A stretch of 64,000 nt of DNA from Acidimicrobiia bacterium (GTDB lineage Bacteria; Actinomycetota; Acidimicrobiia; Acidimicrobiales; CATQHL01). This document shows, in pieces, positions 18,888-28,132 of the stretch (within the stretch, counting starts at the first letter, position 1; each line of letters starts with the position of its first letter). Below the pieces are notes generated by a model. That model did not search any database and was not told the origin of the DNA. It saw nothing but the letters and a program-made list of their open reading frames with translations. Made by a program: the position numbers and the translations under genes. The stretch spans positions 1 through 64,000 of the forward strand of contig VXNF01000038.1 in NCBI GenBank assembly GCA_009840735.1, written 5' to 3'.

Positions 18888-19847
18888 CTACAGATTGACG
18901 GGGTAGACCGGGTCCTGGCCGGACAGCACGAGGGCCACCTGCTGGGCGGCCTTGACCTGGAGGTCCAGCACCGACTCCTCGGAGTAGAACGCGGTGTGCG
19001 GCGTGAGAATCACGTTCGCTCGGCCGTACAGCGGCAGGTCCGCGGCGGGCGGCTCGTCGGGCAGCACGTCGAGGCCGGCCCCGGCAATGACGCCGCGGTC
19101 CAGCGCCTCGGCCAGAGCGGCGACGTCCACCAGCCCACCGCGGGCGGTGTTGACGACCACGGCCCCCGGCCGCATCATCGCCAGCGCCTCGGCGCCGATC
19201 ATGTGACGAGTCTCCGGGGTGAGCGGCGCATGCACCGACACGAAGTCTGCGCGCCCCAACAACTCCTCGAACGGCACCAGCTCGACGCTCAGCGCAGCGG
19301 CAGCGGCACGATCCACGTACGGATCGAACGCCAGCACACCCAGCCCGAAAGCCTGGGCCTTGGAGGCCACGAGCCGGGCGATCTTGCCGAAGCCCACCAA
19401 GCCGACCGTCCGCCCTCGCAGCCGGTAGATCGGCTTCACCGCGGCGAGGTCCCAGCTCCCGCCATGTACCAGCGCGTTGCCCCGCGTCACGTTGCGGGCC
19501 AGCGCCAGCATGAGCGCCACAGCGTGATCGGAGACCTCGTCCTCGCAGTACTCCGGGACGTTGGTCACCACGACCCCCTTGGCCGTCGCCGCCTCCAGAT
19601 CCACCGTGTCGATCCCGATGCCGGTGCGGGCGATGATCCGGCACCGCTCGAAGCGGTCGATCAGGTCCGCGGGCAGTTGGGCGTACGTGTTGATGACCGC
19701 GTCGGCCTCGGCCGCCACAGCCAAGACGTCGGCCGCACCGACCGAGGCGGACATCCGGATCTCCACGCCGAGCGGGGCGAGCACCTCTCGCGTCGGTTCG
19801 AGATCAGGGAAAGGGTGGTCGGTGACCGCTACGACAGGATTCGCCAT
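18888..19847 (-). CDS. D-isomer-specific 2-hydroxyacid dehydrogenase family (SerA/CtBP-like)
   Basis: 'LVGFGKIARLVASKAQAFG', 'MMRPGAVVVNTARGGLVDVAALAEAL', 'LTPHTAFYSEES'; start ATG 19847. Confidence 0.9.
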   Translation of the reverse strand: MANPVVAVTDHPFPDLEPTREVLAPLGVEIRMSASVGAADVLAVAAEADAVINTYAQLPADLIDRFERCRIIARTGIGIDTVDLEAATAKGVVVTNVPEYCEDEVSDHAVALMLALARNVTRGNALVHGGSWDLAAVKPIYRLRGRTVGLVGFGKIARLVASKAQAFGLGVLAFDPYVDRAAAAALSVELVPFEELLGRADFVSVHAPLTPETRHMIGAEALAMMRPGAVVVNTARGGLVDVAALAEALDRGVIAGAGLDVLPDEPPAADLPLYGRANVILTPHTAFYSEESVLDLQVKAAQQVALVLSGQDPVYPVNL

Positions 19848-19939
19848 CAGGGTCTCCTCAGTGCGATTCGAGCCGCCGGCACCGCAGTCAGCATCAGGTC
19901 GCAGTCTACGAACGGGATTTTCGCCTCGCCGGGCGGGAT

Positions 19940-20308
19940 CTAGCGGATCTGTTGCACGCGATCGGCTGTGCCCCACGCCTGATCGGCAGTCAATACATCG
20001 GTGTCGAGTCGCTCGGCGAGGGCCATGCACAGACGGTCACCGAGCGAAAGACCTTCGCCGCGACGCCATCGGCTGGCTGCCCACTCGGCGTCCTCGGTCA
20101 CCACGGGTTCGATCCGGACCGCGTAGCTCTCCAACAGGGCTCGGACCAGATGCCAGTCTCGTCCCGCGCCGATCACCTTTTGTGCAACCTCGGACCAGTT
20201 GGCCGCGCCGCAGCGAACATCGCCGGCGAGCGCCTCTTCAACGACGCTCGTTCCATCTTCGCCTTGAAGGAAGGCGAGCAGCGCCGAACTGTCGGCCACG
20301 ACGGTCAT
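19940..20308 (-). CDS. PIN-domain toxin (VapC-like)
   Basis: 'VVADSSALLAFLQGE', 'LSLGDRLCMALAERLDTDVLTADQAW'; overlaps antitoxin gene (ATGA). Confidence 0.87.
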   Translation of the reverse strand: MTVVADSSALLAFLQGEDGTSVVEEALAGDVRCGAANWSEVAQKVIGAGRDWHLVRALLESYAVRIEPVVTEDAEWAASRWRRGEGLSLGDRLCMALAERLDTDVLTADQAWGTADRVQQIR

Positions 20309-20550
20309 CGGGAATTCTCGTGCTGGGCGAGACTCCGGCGGTCCGCCAGCAGCTCCCCTACGAGATCCAGACCGCTCAGTTCAGCGCGGACCCGGGCGCG
20401 CAGCTGCTCTCGCGTCAGGAGGACGAGGCCGTCGCGCGATTCCAAGAGCACCAGTGGTGTCCCCTCGGCCAAGCCAGCGCGCTCGCGCACGGCGGCGGGC
20501 ACAACGATCCGACCCCTGTCTCCCACTACCAGCGCATATGTCCCACTCAT
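20305..20550 (-). CDS. AbrB/MazE-fold antitoxin
   Basis: 'MSGTYALVVGDRGRIVVPAAVRERAGLAEGTPLVLLE'. Confidence 0.87.
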   Translation of the reverse strand: MSGTYALVVGDRGRIVVPAAVRERAGLAEGTPLVLLESRDGLVLLTREQLRARVRAELSGLDLVGELLADRRSLAQHENSR

Positions 20551-20568
20551 AGAATCACTGTACCACCA

Positions 20569-20583
20569 CCCACGTCGCGTGGG
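20569..20583. promoter_or_regulatory. Perfect palindrome CCCACG-TCG-CGTGGG in the divergent TA intergenic region, candidate operator
   Basis: 6-3-6 inverted repeat 19 bp upstream of the vapB-like start. Confidence 0.5.
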
Positions 20584-20606
20584 CGCACCTCAGAGGGAGC
20601 AGGATC

Positions 20607-20638
20607 ATAAGCTCGTACTTCTACAATCTGTAGCTTAT
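20607..20638. promoter_or_regulatory. Nested inverted repeats ATAAGCT...AGCTTAT with inner CTACA-atc-TGTAG, candidate HigA operator/promoter
   Basis: Outer arms 20607-20613 and 20632-20638; inner arms 20621-20633; directly upstream of higB-like GTG 20649. Confidence 0.5.
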
Positions 20639-20648
20639 ACTGGCTGGC

Positions 20649-21020
20649 GTGTGGGAAGTCGAGTTCACCGACGAGTTTGGCGAATGGTGGGACGGCCTGA
20701 CCCCCGAGCAGCAGGAAGCACTCGATGACCGGGTGATGCTGCTCGCCGAGGTCGGACCGAGCCTGCGCCGCCCCGTCGTCGGGGAGATCACCTCGTCACG
20801 ACACGCCCACATGAAAGAGCTCCGCGTCTCCAAGGCCGGCGCACTGCGAGTGCTCTTCGCCTTCGACCCGCGGCGCCACGCCATCCTCCTGCTCGGGGGC
20901 GACAAGTCGGGTCGCTGGCAGGAGTGGCACAACTGGGCGATCCGCCGAGCCGACGACCTCTACGACACCCACCTCGAGGAACTACGAGCAGAAGGGCTCC
21001 GCGAGAACGAGCCCCAATAG
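20649..21020 (+). CDS. HigB/RelE-superfamily (Gp49-like) toxin
   Basis: 'WEVEFTDEFGEWWDGLTPEQQEALDDRVMLL...RVLFAFDPRRHAILLLGGDKSGRWQEWHNWAIRRADDLYDTHL'. Confidence 0.88.
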   Translation: MWEVEFTDEFGEWWDGLTPEQQEALDDRVMLLAEVGPSLRRPVVGEITSSRHAHMKELRVSKAGALRVLFAFDPRRHAILLLGGDKSGRWQEWHNWAIRRADDLYDTHLEELRAEGLRENEPQ

Positions 21021-21037
21021 CCAAGGAGACCACCCCC

Positions 21038-21370
21038 ATGCCACGCACCAAGTCCTACCGGGACCTTCACGACCGGGTTGCCGAGCGGCCCGGCGCCGCT
21101 GAGCGCCTCTCCGCCCTGCGGCTGGACACCCTCGCAGAGATCGGCTTGCACGAACTGCGCAGCTCCCTCGAACGCTCACAGGCCGACCTCGCCGCCGAAC
21201 TGGGCATCAGCCAACCGGCCGTCTCCCAACTCGAACGCGGCGAAGACGTGAAAGTGTCAACCCTGCGCGGCTACCTCGACAGCCTCGGCGCCCGACTCCA
21301 AATCCTCGCCATCTTCGACGACGGCGAAGCAGAAACCGCCATCCCGATCCGCATCGGAGTCAGCACCTAG
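21038..21370 (+). CDS. HigA-like XRE-family antitoxin
   Basis: 'LRSSLERSQADLAAELGISQPAVSQLERGEDVKVSTLRGYLDSLGARLQILA'; follows the toxin gene. Confidence 0.88.
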   Translation: MPRTKSYRDLHDRVAERPGAAERLSALRLDTLAEIGLHELRSSLERSQADLAAELGISQPAVSQLERGEDVKVSTLRGYLDSLGARLQILAIFDDGEAETAIPIRIGVST

Positions 21371-21699
21371 GTATACCCGGCCATGACGTTGGTGACAGCC
21401 TGGCGGGAGGCAAGTCCGTGACCTGGCCACAACCGGGCGGTTCTGGCGGCCACCAACGAGCAGAACTGCTGTCCGCCGCTGGGCAGATCCCACTGGCCCT
21501 TGACAACGCATCGCGGGACCTTGTAACTGCGGTGAGCTGAGGTCTGGGACGCCGAGGAGGGAACACGTCCACAGCGGCGCACCGGTACTTCGGACCGCCG
21601 CGGACGACCCTTGGAGCCGATCCGTGTGCGGCGTTACCACCGTCGCTGTGCGGTGGGTCCGCCACCGCCGAGCGATGCCGCCCTGCAAGCTCTACTTCA

Positions 21700-21856
21700 G
21701 TACCGCAACGAAGTCGCTTGCGCCGACATCACCTATCTGCCGATCTAGTCCGGTTTCGGATCCCTGACCATCGTGCTCGACGTGCTGTCGTGCCGACGTT
21801 GCGGCGATCGAGGCACGATCTGGAGCTTGTCCGGCACGGATTGGGGCGGCGGCTGA
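21700..21856 (+). mobile_element. Degenerate IS3-like transposase (rve) remnant
   Basis: My translation 'ADITYLPI*SGFGSLTIVLDVLSCRR' resembles the DITY...VLD.FSR segment of IS3-family integrase domains, with an in-frame stop. Confidence 0.42.
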
Positions 21857-21871
21857 CCCGACGATGAAGAT

Positions 21872-23428
21872 GTGGACTTGGAAGACGAAGAGGATCTTCT
21901 CTCCGAAGCGGAGCGTGACACGATCGACATGACACGAACTACAGAACTCCTTGCGGGGACGCTAGAAACACTGCGCAGTCTCGCTGACCGCCACCGCGAC
22001 GCGCTATACGCTGAACTCGAAGTCGGTGCGGACGAGGACAAGAGCGTGGCCGAGGAACTCTTCGAGGAGGAGCTAGACAACCTGTTGCGCGACGACGACG
22101 ACTTCCACCAGGTGACGGATGCTCTGATGGAGGAGATCGAGAAGCGCTTCGAGCTGCTGCCGCCAGGGCAAGTCAACAAGACACGACAGGGCTGGCCGCT
22201 CACCTGGAGTGGCCAGTGGCCGTTCGACGAGCGTGCCGAGTTCCTCTCGGCAATCTCCCGTTTCTCGAGCAACTACGCACCCCTATTTGGGCAGTTGCTG
22301 ACGCCGCTAGTGAACGGCATACGCGTCTCCGGTCCATTCTCTCCGGCGTGGGACGGAAACGAGGTGCCGAAACTCGTCCTTCTTGATGGCGAAGGGCTAG
22401 GCCATACGCCTAAGTCGACGTCGGCGGTGTCGACGGCAGTGAGTCGCCGCATTGAGGCGGCGGATGCGGTGCTCCTGGTAGACAACGCCACCCAGCCGAT
22501 GCAGGCGGCGACTCTCGCCGCCATGCACGAGGTCGTAGCGACCGGCAATGCCCGCAAACTCATCATAGCGTTCACACACTTCGATAAGGTCAAGGGCGAC
22601 AACCTGACAAGCCCGGATGCGACGGCGCGACACGTCTTGGACTCAGCCGACAACGTGCTCGAGGCCTTCGGAGAAGAACTGGGTCCGTACGCTGAACGCA
22701 CCCTGCGACAGCGTCTAGAAAACGCACGCTTCTTCCTGGGGGACATCCACGAGCCGCTGAGCGAAACCGCCGCCTCGGGAAGGCGCACCATGTCGCAACT
22801 CCGCAAGCTCCTCGACCGCATCGATGAAGTGATCGAGCAGCCGGAGCTTGCGGCGGCGCGGCCGGTCTATGACCGGATGAACCTCGTACTCGCAATCCGT
22901 AGCGCGGCCGACGCCTTCCATGAGAAGTGGCGACCGCGCCTCGGCCTCGAGTCCAAGCCCGGCTTCACGAAGGAACACTGGACGCGGGTCAGGGCCCTGA
23001 GCCGTCGACTCGGCACGGGAATGGCCGACGAATACGACACCCTTCGGCCGATCGCCGATCTCCGCAAGGAACTGGTGCAGCGCATCTACGTGTTTGTTCA
23101 GAATCCTCTGGGCTGGGAGGGGCCCGAGCCGACAGAGGCCGAGAAGCCGGACACCTTCGACGCCTTTGCGGACAACCTGGCCCGACGGCTGCTCGAAGTG
23201 TGCACCCGCCGCGTGCGGGACGAACGCGCAGAGCAGTGGCAGGACGCGTACTTCAAGCACGGAATCCGCTCGACTTTCGTACGCGCCCGAATCATCGGCG
23301 ACGAGATCTACAGGCTAGCGGCGCCTGTTCCGGACGCCACGCCATCTCCTGATCGCAACCAGTTCCTCCGTGACATTGTCGCGGAGGTCGAGCGGGCGGC
23401 CGAAGAGACCAACGCCCGGCTTGAGTAG
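21872..23428 (+). CDS. Large GTPase-like protein lacking an N-terminal P-loop; probably 5'-truncated
   Basis: G3-like 'LVLLDGEGLGHTPKS', G4-like 'KLIIAFTHFDKVKGDN', long helical C-terminus; no GxxxxGK[ST] in the ORF; GTG start lies inside an acidic stretch ('PDDEDVDLEDEEDLLSE'). Confidence 0.55.
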   Translation: MDLEDEEDLLSEAERDTIDMTRTTELLAGTLETLRSLADRHRDALYAELEVGADEDKSVAEELFEEELDNLLRDDDDFHQVTDALMEEIEKRFELLPPGQVNKTRQGWPLTWSGQWPFDERAEFLSAISRFSSNYAPLFGQLLTPLVNGIRVSGPFSPAWDGNEVPKLVLLDGEGLGHTPKSTSAVSTAVSRRIEAADAVLLVDNATQPMQAATLAAMHEVVATGNARKLIIAFTHFDKVKGDNLTSPDATARHVLDSADNVLEAFGEELGPYAERTLRQRLENARFFLGDIHEPLSETAASGRRTMSQLRKLLDRIDEVIEQPELAAARPVYDRMNLVLAIRSAADAFHEKWRPRLGLESKPGFTKEHWTRVRALSRRLGTGMADEYDTLRPIADLRKELVQRIYVFVQNPLGWEGPEPTEAEKPDTFDAFADNLARRLLEVCTRRVRDERAEQWQDAYFKHGIRSTFVRARIIGDEIYRLAAPVPDATPSPDRNQFLRDIVAEVERAAEETNARLE

Positions 23429-23529
23429 GGTAAAACGTCCGTGACCTGTGTCGCTGTCGGCACTACAGACCTGCCCGCCTCCTACGCGAATTCGATCTTG
23501 CCGCCCAGGAACTGCACGCCGTTAAGTTC

Positions 23530-23619
23530 TTAGGATCTCAAGCGCAGCGTGATGTCGCGGATGTCACCGATGTACAAGCGGAGCGCATCGGCATCCAGGT
23601 CGGCCGGCTCATCATCTGG
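23530..23619 (-). pseudogene. Short coding-like fragment ('PDDEPADLDADALRLYIGDIRDITLRLRS*')
   Basis: My translation between the tRNA-Leu gene and the GTPase-like ORF; no start codon recognised. Confidence 0.25.
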
Positions 23620-23626
23620 TCTGGGG

Positions 23627-23712
23627 TGTCGGAGGGGGGACTTGAACCCCCACGCCCTTAGCGGGCACATGGCCCTCAACCATGCGCGTCTACCAAATTC
23701 CGCCACTCCGAC
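23627..23712 (-). tRNA. tRNA-Leu (anticodon GAG)
   Basis: Reverse complement GTCGGAGTGGCGGAATTTGGTAGACGCGCATGGTTGAGGGCCATGTGCCCGCTAAGGGCGTGGGGGTTCAAGTCCCCCTCCGACA; 7-bp acceptor stem, long variable arm, TTCAAGT T-loop. Confidence 0.93.
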
Positions 23713-23734
23713 GGGGGTGCCGGCCTGCGCCGGC

Positions 23735-23965
23735 TCAGGTGTCCATCATGAGGGCGAGCGCCAGAGTGACGAAGCCGAAGATCAGCGCCGCCACGATGGT
23801 GATGCGGTCCAGGTTCTTCTCGATGACCGTGGAGCCGGCCGCCGAGGCACCCAGGCCGCCGCCGAACATGTCCGACAGGCCACCGCCGCGCCCGCTGTGC
23901 AGCAGCACCAGCAGGACTACACCGACGGTGGTCACGACGTGCAGGACGATCGCCAGGATGAACAT
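23735..23965 (-). CDS. secG: Preprotein translocase subunit SecG
   Basis: 'VLHVVTTVGVVLLVLLHSGRGGGLSDMFGGGLGASAAGSTVIEKNLDRITIV'; start ATG 23965 rather than the longer ORF. Confidence 0.92.
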   Translation of the reverse strand: MFILAIVLHVVTTVGVVLLVLLHSGRGGGLSDMFGGGLGASAAGSTVIEKNLDRITIVAALIFGFVTLALALMMDT

Positions 23966-24077
23966 CGTCGGCAGGATACCAGCGCCGGGCGGCCGTACGG
24001 TCGGCAGTCCTGAGGCCGTCTGGATCGCCTCCACCCGGATCCTGGCCTTCGCCGGGATGACGTGACGACGCTTGTTG

Positions 24078-24860
24078 TCAGCTCGCCAGGCGGTACTGAA
24101 CGATGCGGGCGAAGTCGTCGGCGTCGAGGCTCGCCCCGCCGACCAGGGCACCGTCGATGTCGGGCTCAGCCATGAGGGCTGCCGCGTTGACGGGTTTGAC
24201 CGAGCCGCCGTATTGGATGCGTACCGCTTCCGCCGCGGCCGCGCCGAAGGACTCACCGATCCGGCGACGAATCTCGGCGCAGACCTCCTGGGCGTCGCCG
24301 GGGCTCGCCACCCGGCCCGTGCCGATCGCCCACACGGGCTCATACGCCACCACGAGGCCAGCCGCCTGCTCCCGCTTCAGACCGGCCATGCCGGCGGTGA
24401 GCTGGCCCAGCACCACCTCAGCGGTGGCGTCGGCTTCGCGCTGCTCGAGGGTCTCCCCCACTGCCAGGATCGGGGTCATGCCGTGGCGCAACACGGCGCG
24501 GACCTTGCGGTTGACGCCCTCGTCGGTCTCGCCGAACAGCGCCCGCCGCTCGGAGTGCCCCACGATCACGTAACGCACTTGCAGCTTGGCCAGCATCGCC
24601 GGGGACACCTCGCCGGTGAAGGCTCCAGAGTCCTCGTCGTGGCAGTGCTGGGCGCCCAGCAGGATGGGGATGTCGTCGATATCCAGCACCGTCTGCACCG
24701 AGCGCAGGTCCGTGAACGGCGGGTGGACGCACACGTCGAGGGCCGCGTGGTCGGCGTCGGTCAGGGCGTAGGACAGCTTCTGCACCAGGCTGATCGCCTC
24801 GAAGTGGTTGAGGTGCATCTTCCAGTTGCCGCAGATGAGCGGCCGGCGAGCGCTGGTCAC
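24078..24860 (-). CDS. tpiA: Triose-phosphate isomerase
   Basis: 'RRPLICGNWKMHLN', 'YVIVGHSERRALFGETDE', 'VVAYEPVWAIGTG', 'RIQYGGSVKPVN'. Confidence 0.97.
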   Translation of the reverse strand: MTSARRPLICGNWKMHLNHFEAISLVQKLSYALTDADHAALDVCVHPPFTDLRSVQTVLDIDDIPILLGAQHCHDEDSGAFTGEVSPAMLAKLQVRYVIVGHSERRALFGETDEGVNRKVRAVLRHGMTPILAVGETLEQREADATAEVVLGQLTAGMAGLKREQAAGLVVAYEPVWAIGTGRVASPGDAQEVCAEIRRRIGESFGAAAAEAVRIQYGGSVKPVNAAALMAEPDIDGALVGGASLDADDFARIVQYRLAS

Positions 24861-24944
24861 GGCTGCATCTCCTGATCCGACCGACGGGTTCCGCTCCCGA
24901 TGTCTACAACCCGGAGCGCCAGGTCCGTTGCTGGGGACCCTCGA

Positions 24945-26105
24945 CTAGTCACGGTCTTCCACCTCGTGGGTCGGCAGCGACAGACGCTCCGCGGACTCTC
25001 GTAGCGCGGCCAGGCCGGGCAGGTCGCCGTGCTCCAGCAGCGCCAGCGACGCCCCGCCGCCGGTGGAGAGATGGCTCACCGAACCGGCGAGGCCCATGGA
25101 CGCCAGCGCGGCCCCACTGTCGCCGCCTCCGACGACGCTGTGGGCGCGGGTCTCGGCCAAGGCCTCGGCGACTGTGAAGGTGCCCGCGGCGAAGCGGGGA
25201 TCCTCGAAGGCACCCAGCGGGCCGTTCCAGAAGACCGTGCCGGCGTCGGCGATCGTGTCGGCGAAGAGCGCGGCGGTGCCCGGCCCGATGTCGGCGCCGA
25301 GCCAGCCCTCGGGCAGGTCGCGACCGAACTGCCGCACCGCTCCGCCGGCCACCGGGCCGCCGATCCGCCCGCCGGGGCCGAGACCCACCAGGTCTTCGGG
25401 CAGGTGCAGCGGGAAGCCGCCGTCGAGGAGCGCCCGGCAGTCCTCAAGGCGGCTCGGGTCGCACAGGGAGGCCCCGATGCCATGACCGGCGGCCTCCAGG
25501 AAGGTGAAGCACATCGCCCCGCCGATGAGCACCGAGTCGGCCAGATCGCATACGGCTCGCACCACCCCGAGTTTGTCGGCCACCTTGGCGCCACCGAGCA
25601 TCACCACGAACGGCCGCCGCGGCGCACGGCGCAGGCTCAGAATCTCCGCCACCTCCACCAACATCAGCAGCCCGGCGGCGCTCGGCCGCAGCCGCGGCGG
25701 TCCCACGACGGAGGCGTGGGACCGATGGGCGACAGCGAAGGCGTCGTTGACGAAGACATCGTGGCGGGCGACGAGACGCTCGGCCAGCGCCGGGTCTCCC
25801 GCCTCCTCGCCCGGGTCGAACCGGAGGTTCTCCAGCAGCGCGACACCGGGCACTGACTCGGCGAGGCACCGGCGGACGGGTGCCATGTCGCATGCCGGAT
25901 CGGGCCGGCCCCCGGGGCGGCCCAGGTGGCTGCACAGCGTCACCTCGGCGCCGGCCTCGCGTAGCGCCTGGATCGTCGGGACGATCTCGGCGATGCGGGT
26001 GTCGTCGGCCACCTCGCCGCCGCGCAACGGAACGTTCAGATCGGCCCGAAGTAGCACACGGCACCCGCCGAGGTCACCCAGGTCGGGGATCGTCGGCAGC
26101 CGCAT
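24945..26105 (-). CDS. pgk: Phosphoglycerate kinase
   Basis: 'VLLRADLNVPLRGGEVADDTRI', 'LCSHLGRPGG', 'VFWNGPLGAFE', 'VVGGGDSGAAL'; start ATG 26105. Confidence 0.96.
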   Translation of the reverse strand: MRLPTIPDLGDLGGCRVLLRADLNVPLRGGEVADDTRIAEIVPTIQALREAGAEVTLCSHLGRPGGRPDPACDMAPVRRCLAESVPGVALLENLRFDPGEEAGDPALAERLVARHDVFVNDAFAVAHRSHASVVGPPRLRPSAAGLLMLVEVAEILSLRRAPRRPFVVMLGGAKVADKLGVVRAVCDLADSVLIGGAMCFTFLEAAGHGIGASLCDPSRLEDCRALLDGGFPLHLPEDLVGLGPGGRIGGPVAGGAVRQFGRDLPEGWLGADIGPGTAALFADTIADAGTVFWNGPLGAFEDPRFAAGTFTVAEALAETRAHSVVGGGDSGAALASMGLAGSVSHLSTGGGASLALLEHGDLPGLAALRESAERLSLPTHEVEDRD

Positions 26106-26125
26106 GGCGCGGGATGAAGCGGCCG

Positions 26126-27127
<1,002 letters not shown>

Positions 27128-27195
27128 GTGTTCCCTCCGTCGTGTCTCGTCCTCGCCGCTGGCGGCTGGGTCTCAGCGCCGCCGGGCCGCAGTCC

Positions 27196-28047
27196 TCAGC
27201 GTTGCAGATCCCGATGCTGGACTTGCGGATCGAATCCGATCCGCCGCAGCGTGGCCGCGGCGTGCTCGGCCAGACACACCGAGCGGTGCCTTCCCCCCGT
27301 GCAGCCGAACGCCAGCGTGAGGTACGTCTTGCCTTCCGCCTCGAAGGCGGGCAGCAGCATTTCGCAGAGCTCGTCGAGGTGCCCGGTGAACCGCTCCCCC
27401 AGCGGGCTGCCCGCCACGAACGCTCGCACACGCTCGTCGCTGCCGTCCAGGGGCCGCAGGTCGGCCTCCCAGTGCGGGTTCGGCAGGAATCGGCAGTCGA
27501 AGACCATGTCCACGTCGGCGGGCAGGCCGTGGCGGAAGCTGAACGAGAGCACCCGCGTCGTGAGGCGCCGAGTGCCGGCGTCGTCGATCAAGCGCACGAG
27601 GCGGTCGCGCAGTTCGTGTACGTTGCTGTCGGAGGTGTCGATCACCACGTCGGCTTCGGCACGCAGTCCGCACAGGGCGTGCCGCTCGGCCTCCACGGCC
27701 TCCTCCACCGAGCCCCGCTGCGCGAACGGGTGGCGTCGGCGCGAGCCTTCGTAGCGCTGCACCAGCACTTGCGTGCGAGCCTCCAGGAACCACAGCCGCA
27801 CGTGGCTGTAGTGCGGGGCGCCTTTCGCCGCGGCTCGCAGATCGGCCACCGCCGGGCCGATCTCTTCGGAATAGCGTTCGCTGCCCATCGTCAGGCAGAG
27901 CCGCTCGGTGCTGGGCCCGGCCAACTCGATCACCTTCGGGATCAGCGACGGCGGCAAATTGTCGATGACGAAGAACCCCAGGTCCTCAAGGCAGTTGGCC
28001 GCCTCCGAGCGCCCCGACCCGGACAGCCCGCAGATGACGACGAGCAC
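27196..28047 (-). CDS. rapZ: RNase adapter RapZ / nucleotide-binding protein (YvcJ family)
   Basis: 'ICGLSGSGRSEAANCLEDLGFFVIDNLPPSLI', 'SFSFRHGLPADVDMVFDCRFLPNPHW', 'AFGCTGGRHRSVCLAE'. Confidence 0.95.
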   Translation of the reverse strand: MLVVICGLSGSGRSEAANCLEDLGFFVIDNLPPSLIPKVIELAGPSTERLCLTMGSERYSEEIGPAVADLRAAAKGAPHYSHVRLWFLEARTQVLVQRYEGSRRRHPFAQRGSVEEAVEAERHALCGLRAEADVVIDTSDSNVHELRDRLVRLIDDAGTRRLTTRVLSFSFRHGLPADVDMVFDCRFLPNPHWEADLRPLDGSDERVRAFVAGSPLGERFTGHLDELCEMLLPAFEAEGKTYLTLAFGCTGGRHRSVCLAEHAAATLRRIGFDPQVQHRDLQR

Positions 28048-28132
28048 GCCCCGAGCCTACCGAACGCACCCCACGCCAGACGGCCCCCGAGAATTGGGGA
28101 CGCCCGGCAGACTCAGTCGATCTGCGCCAGAC

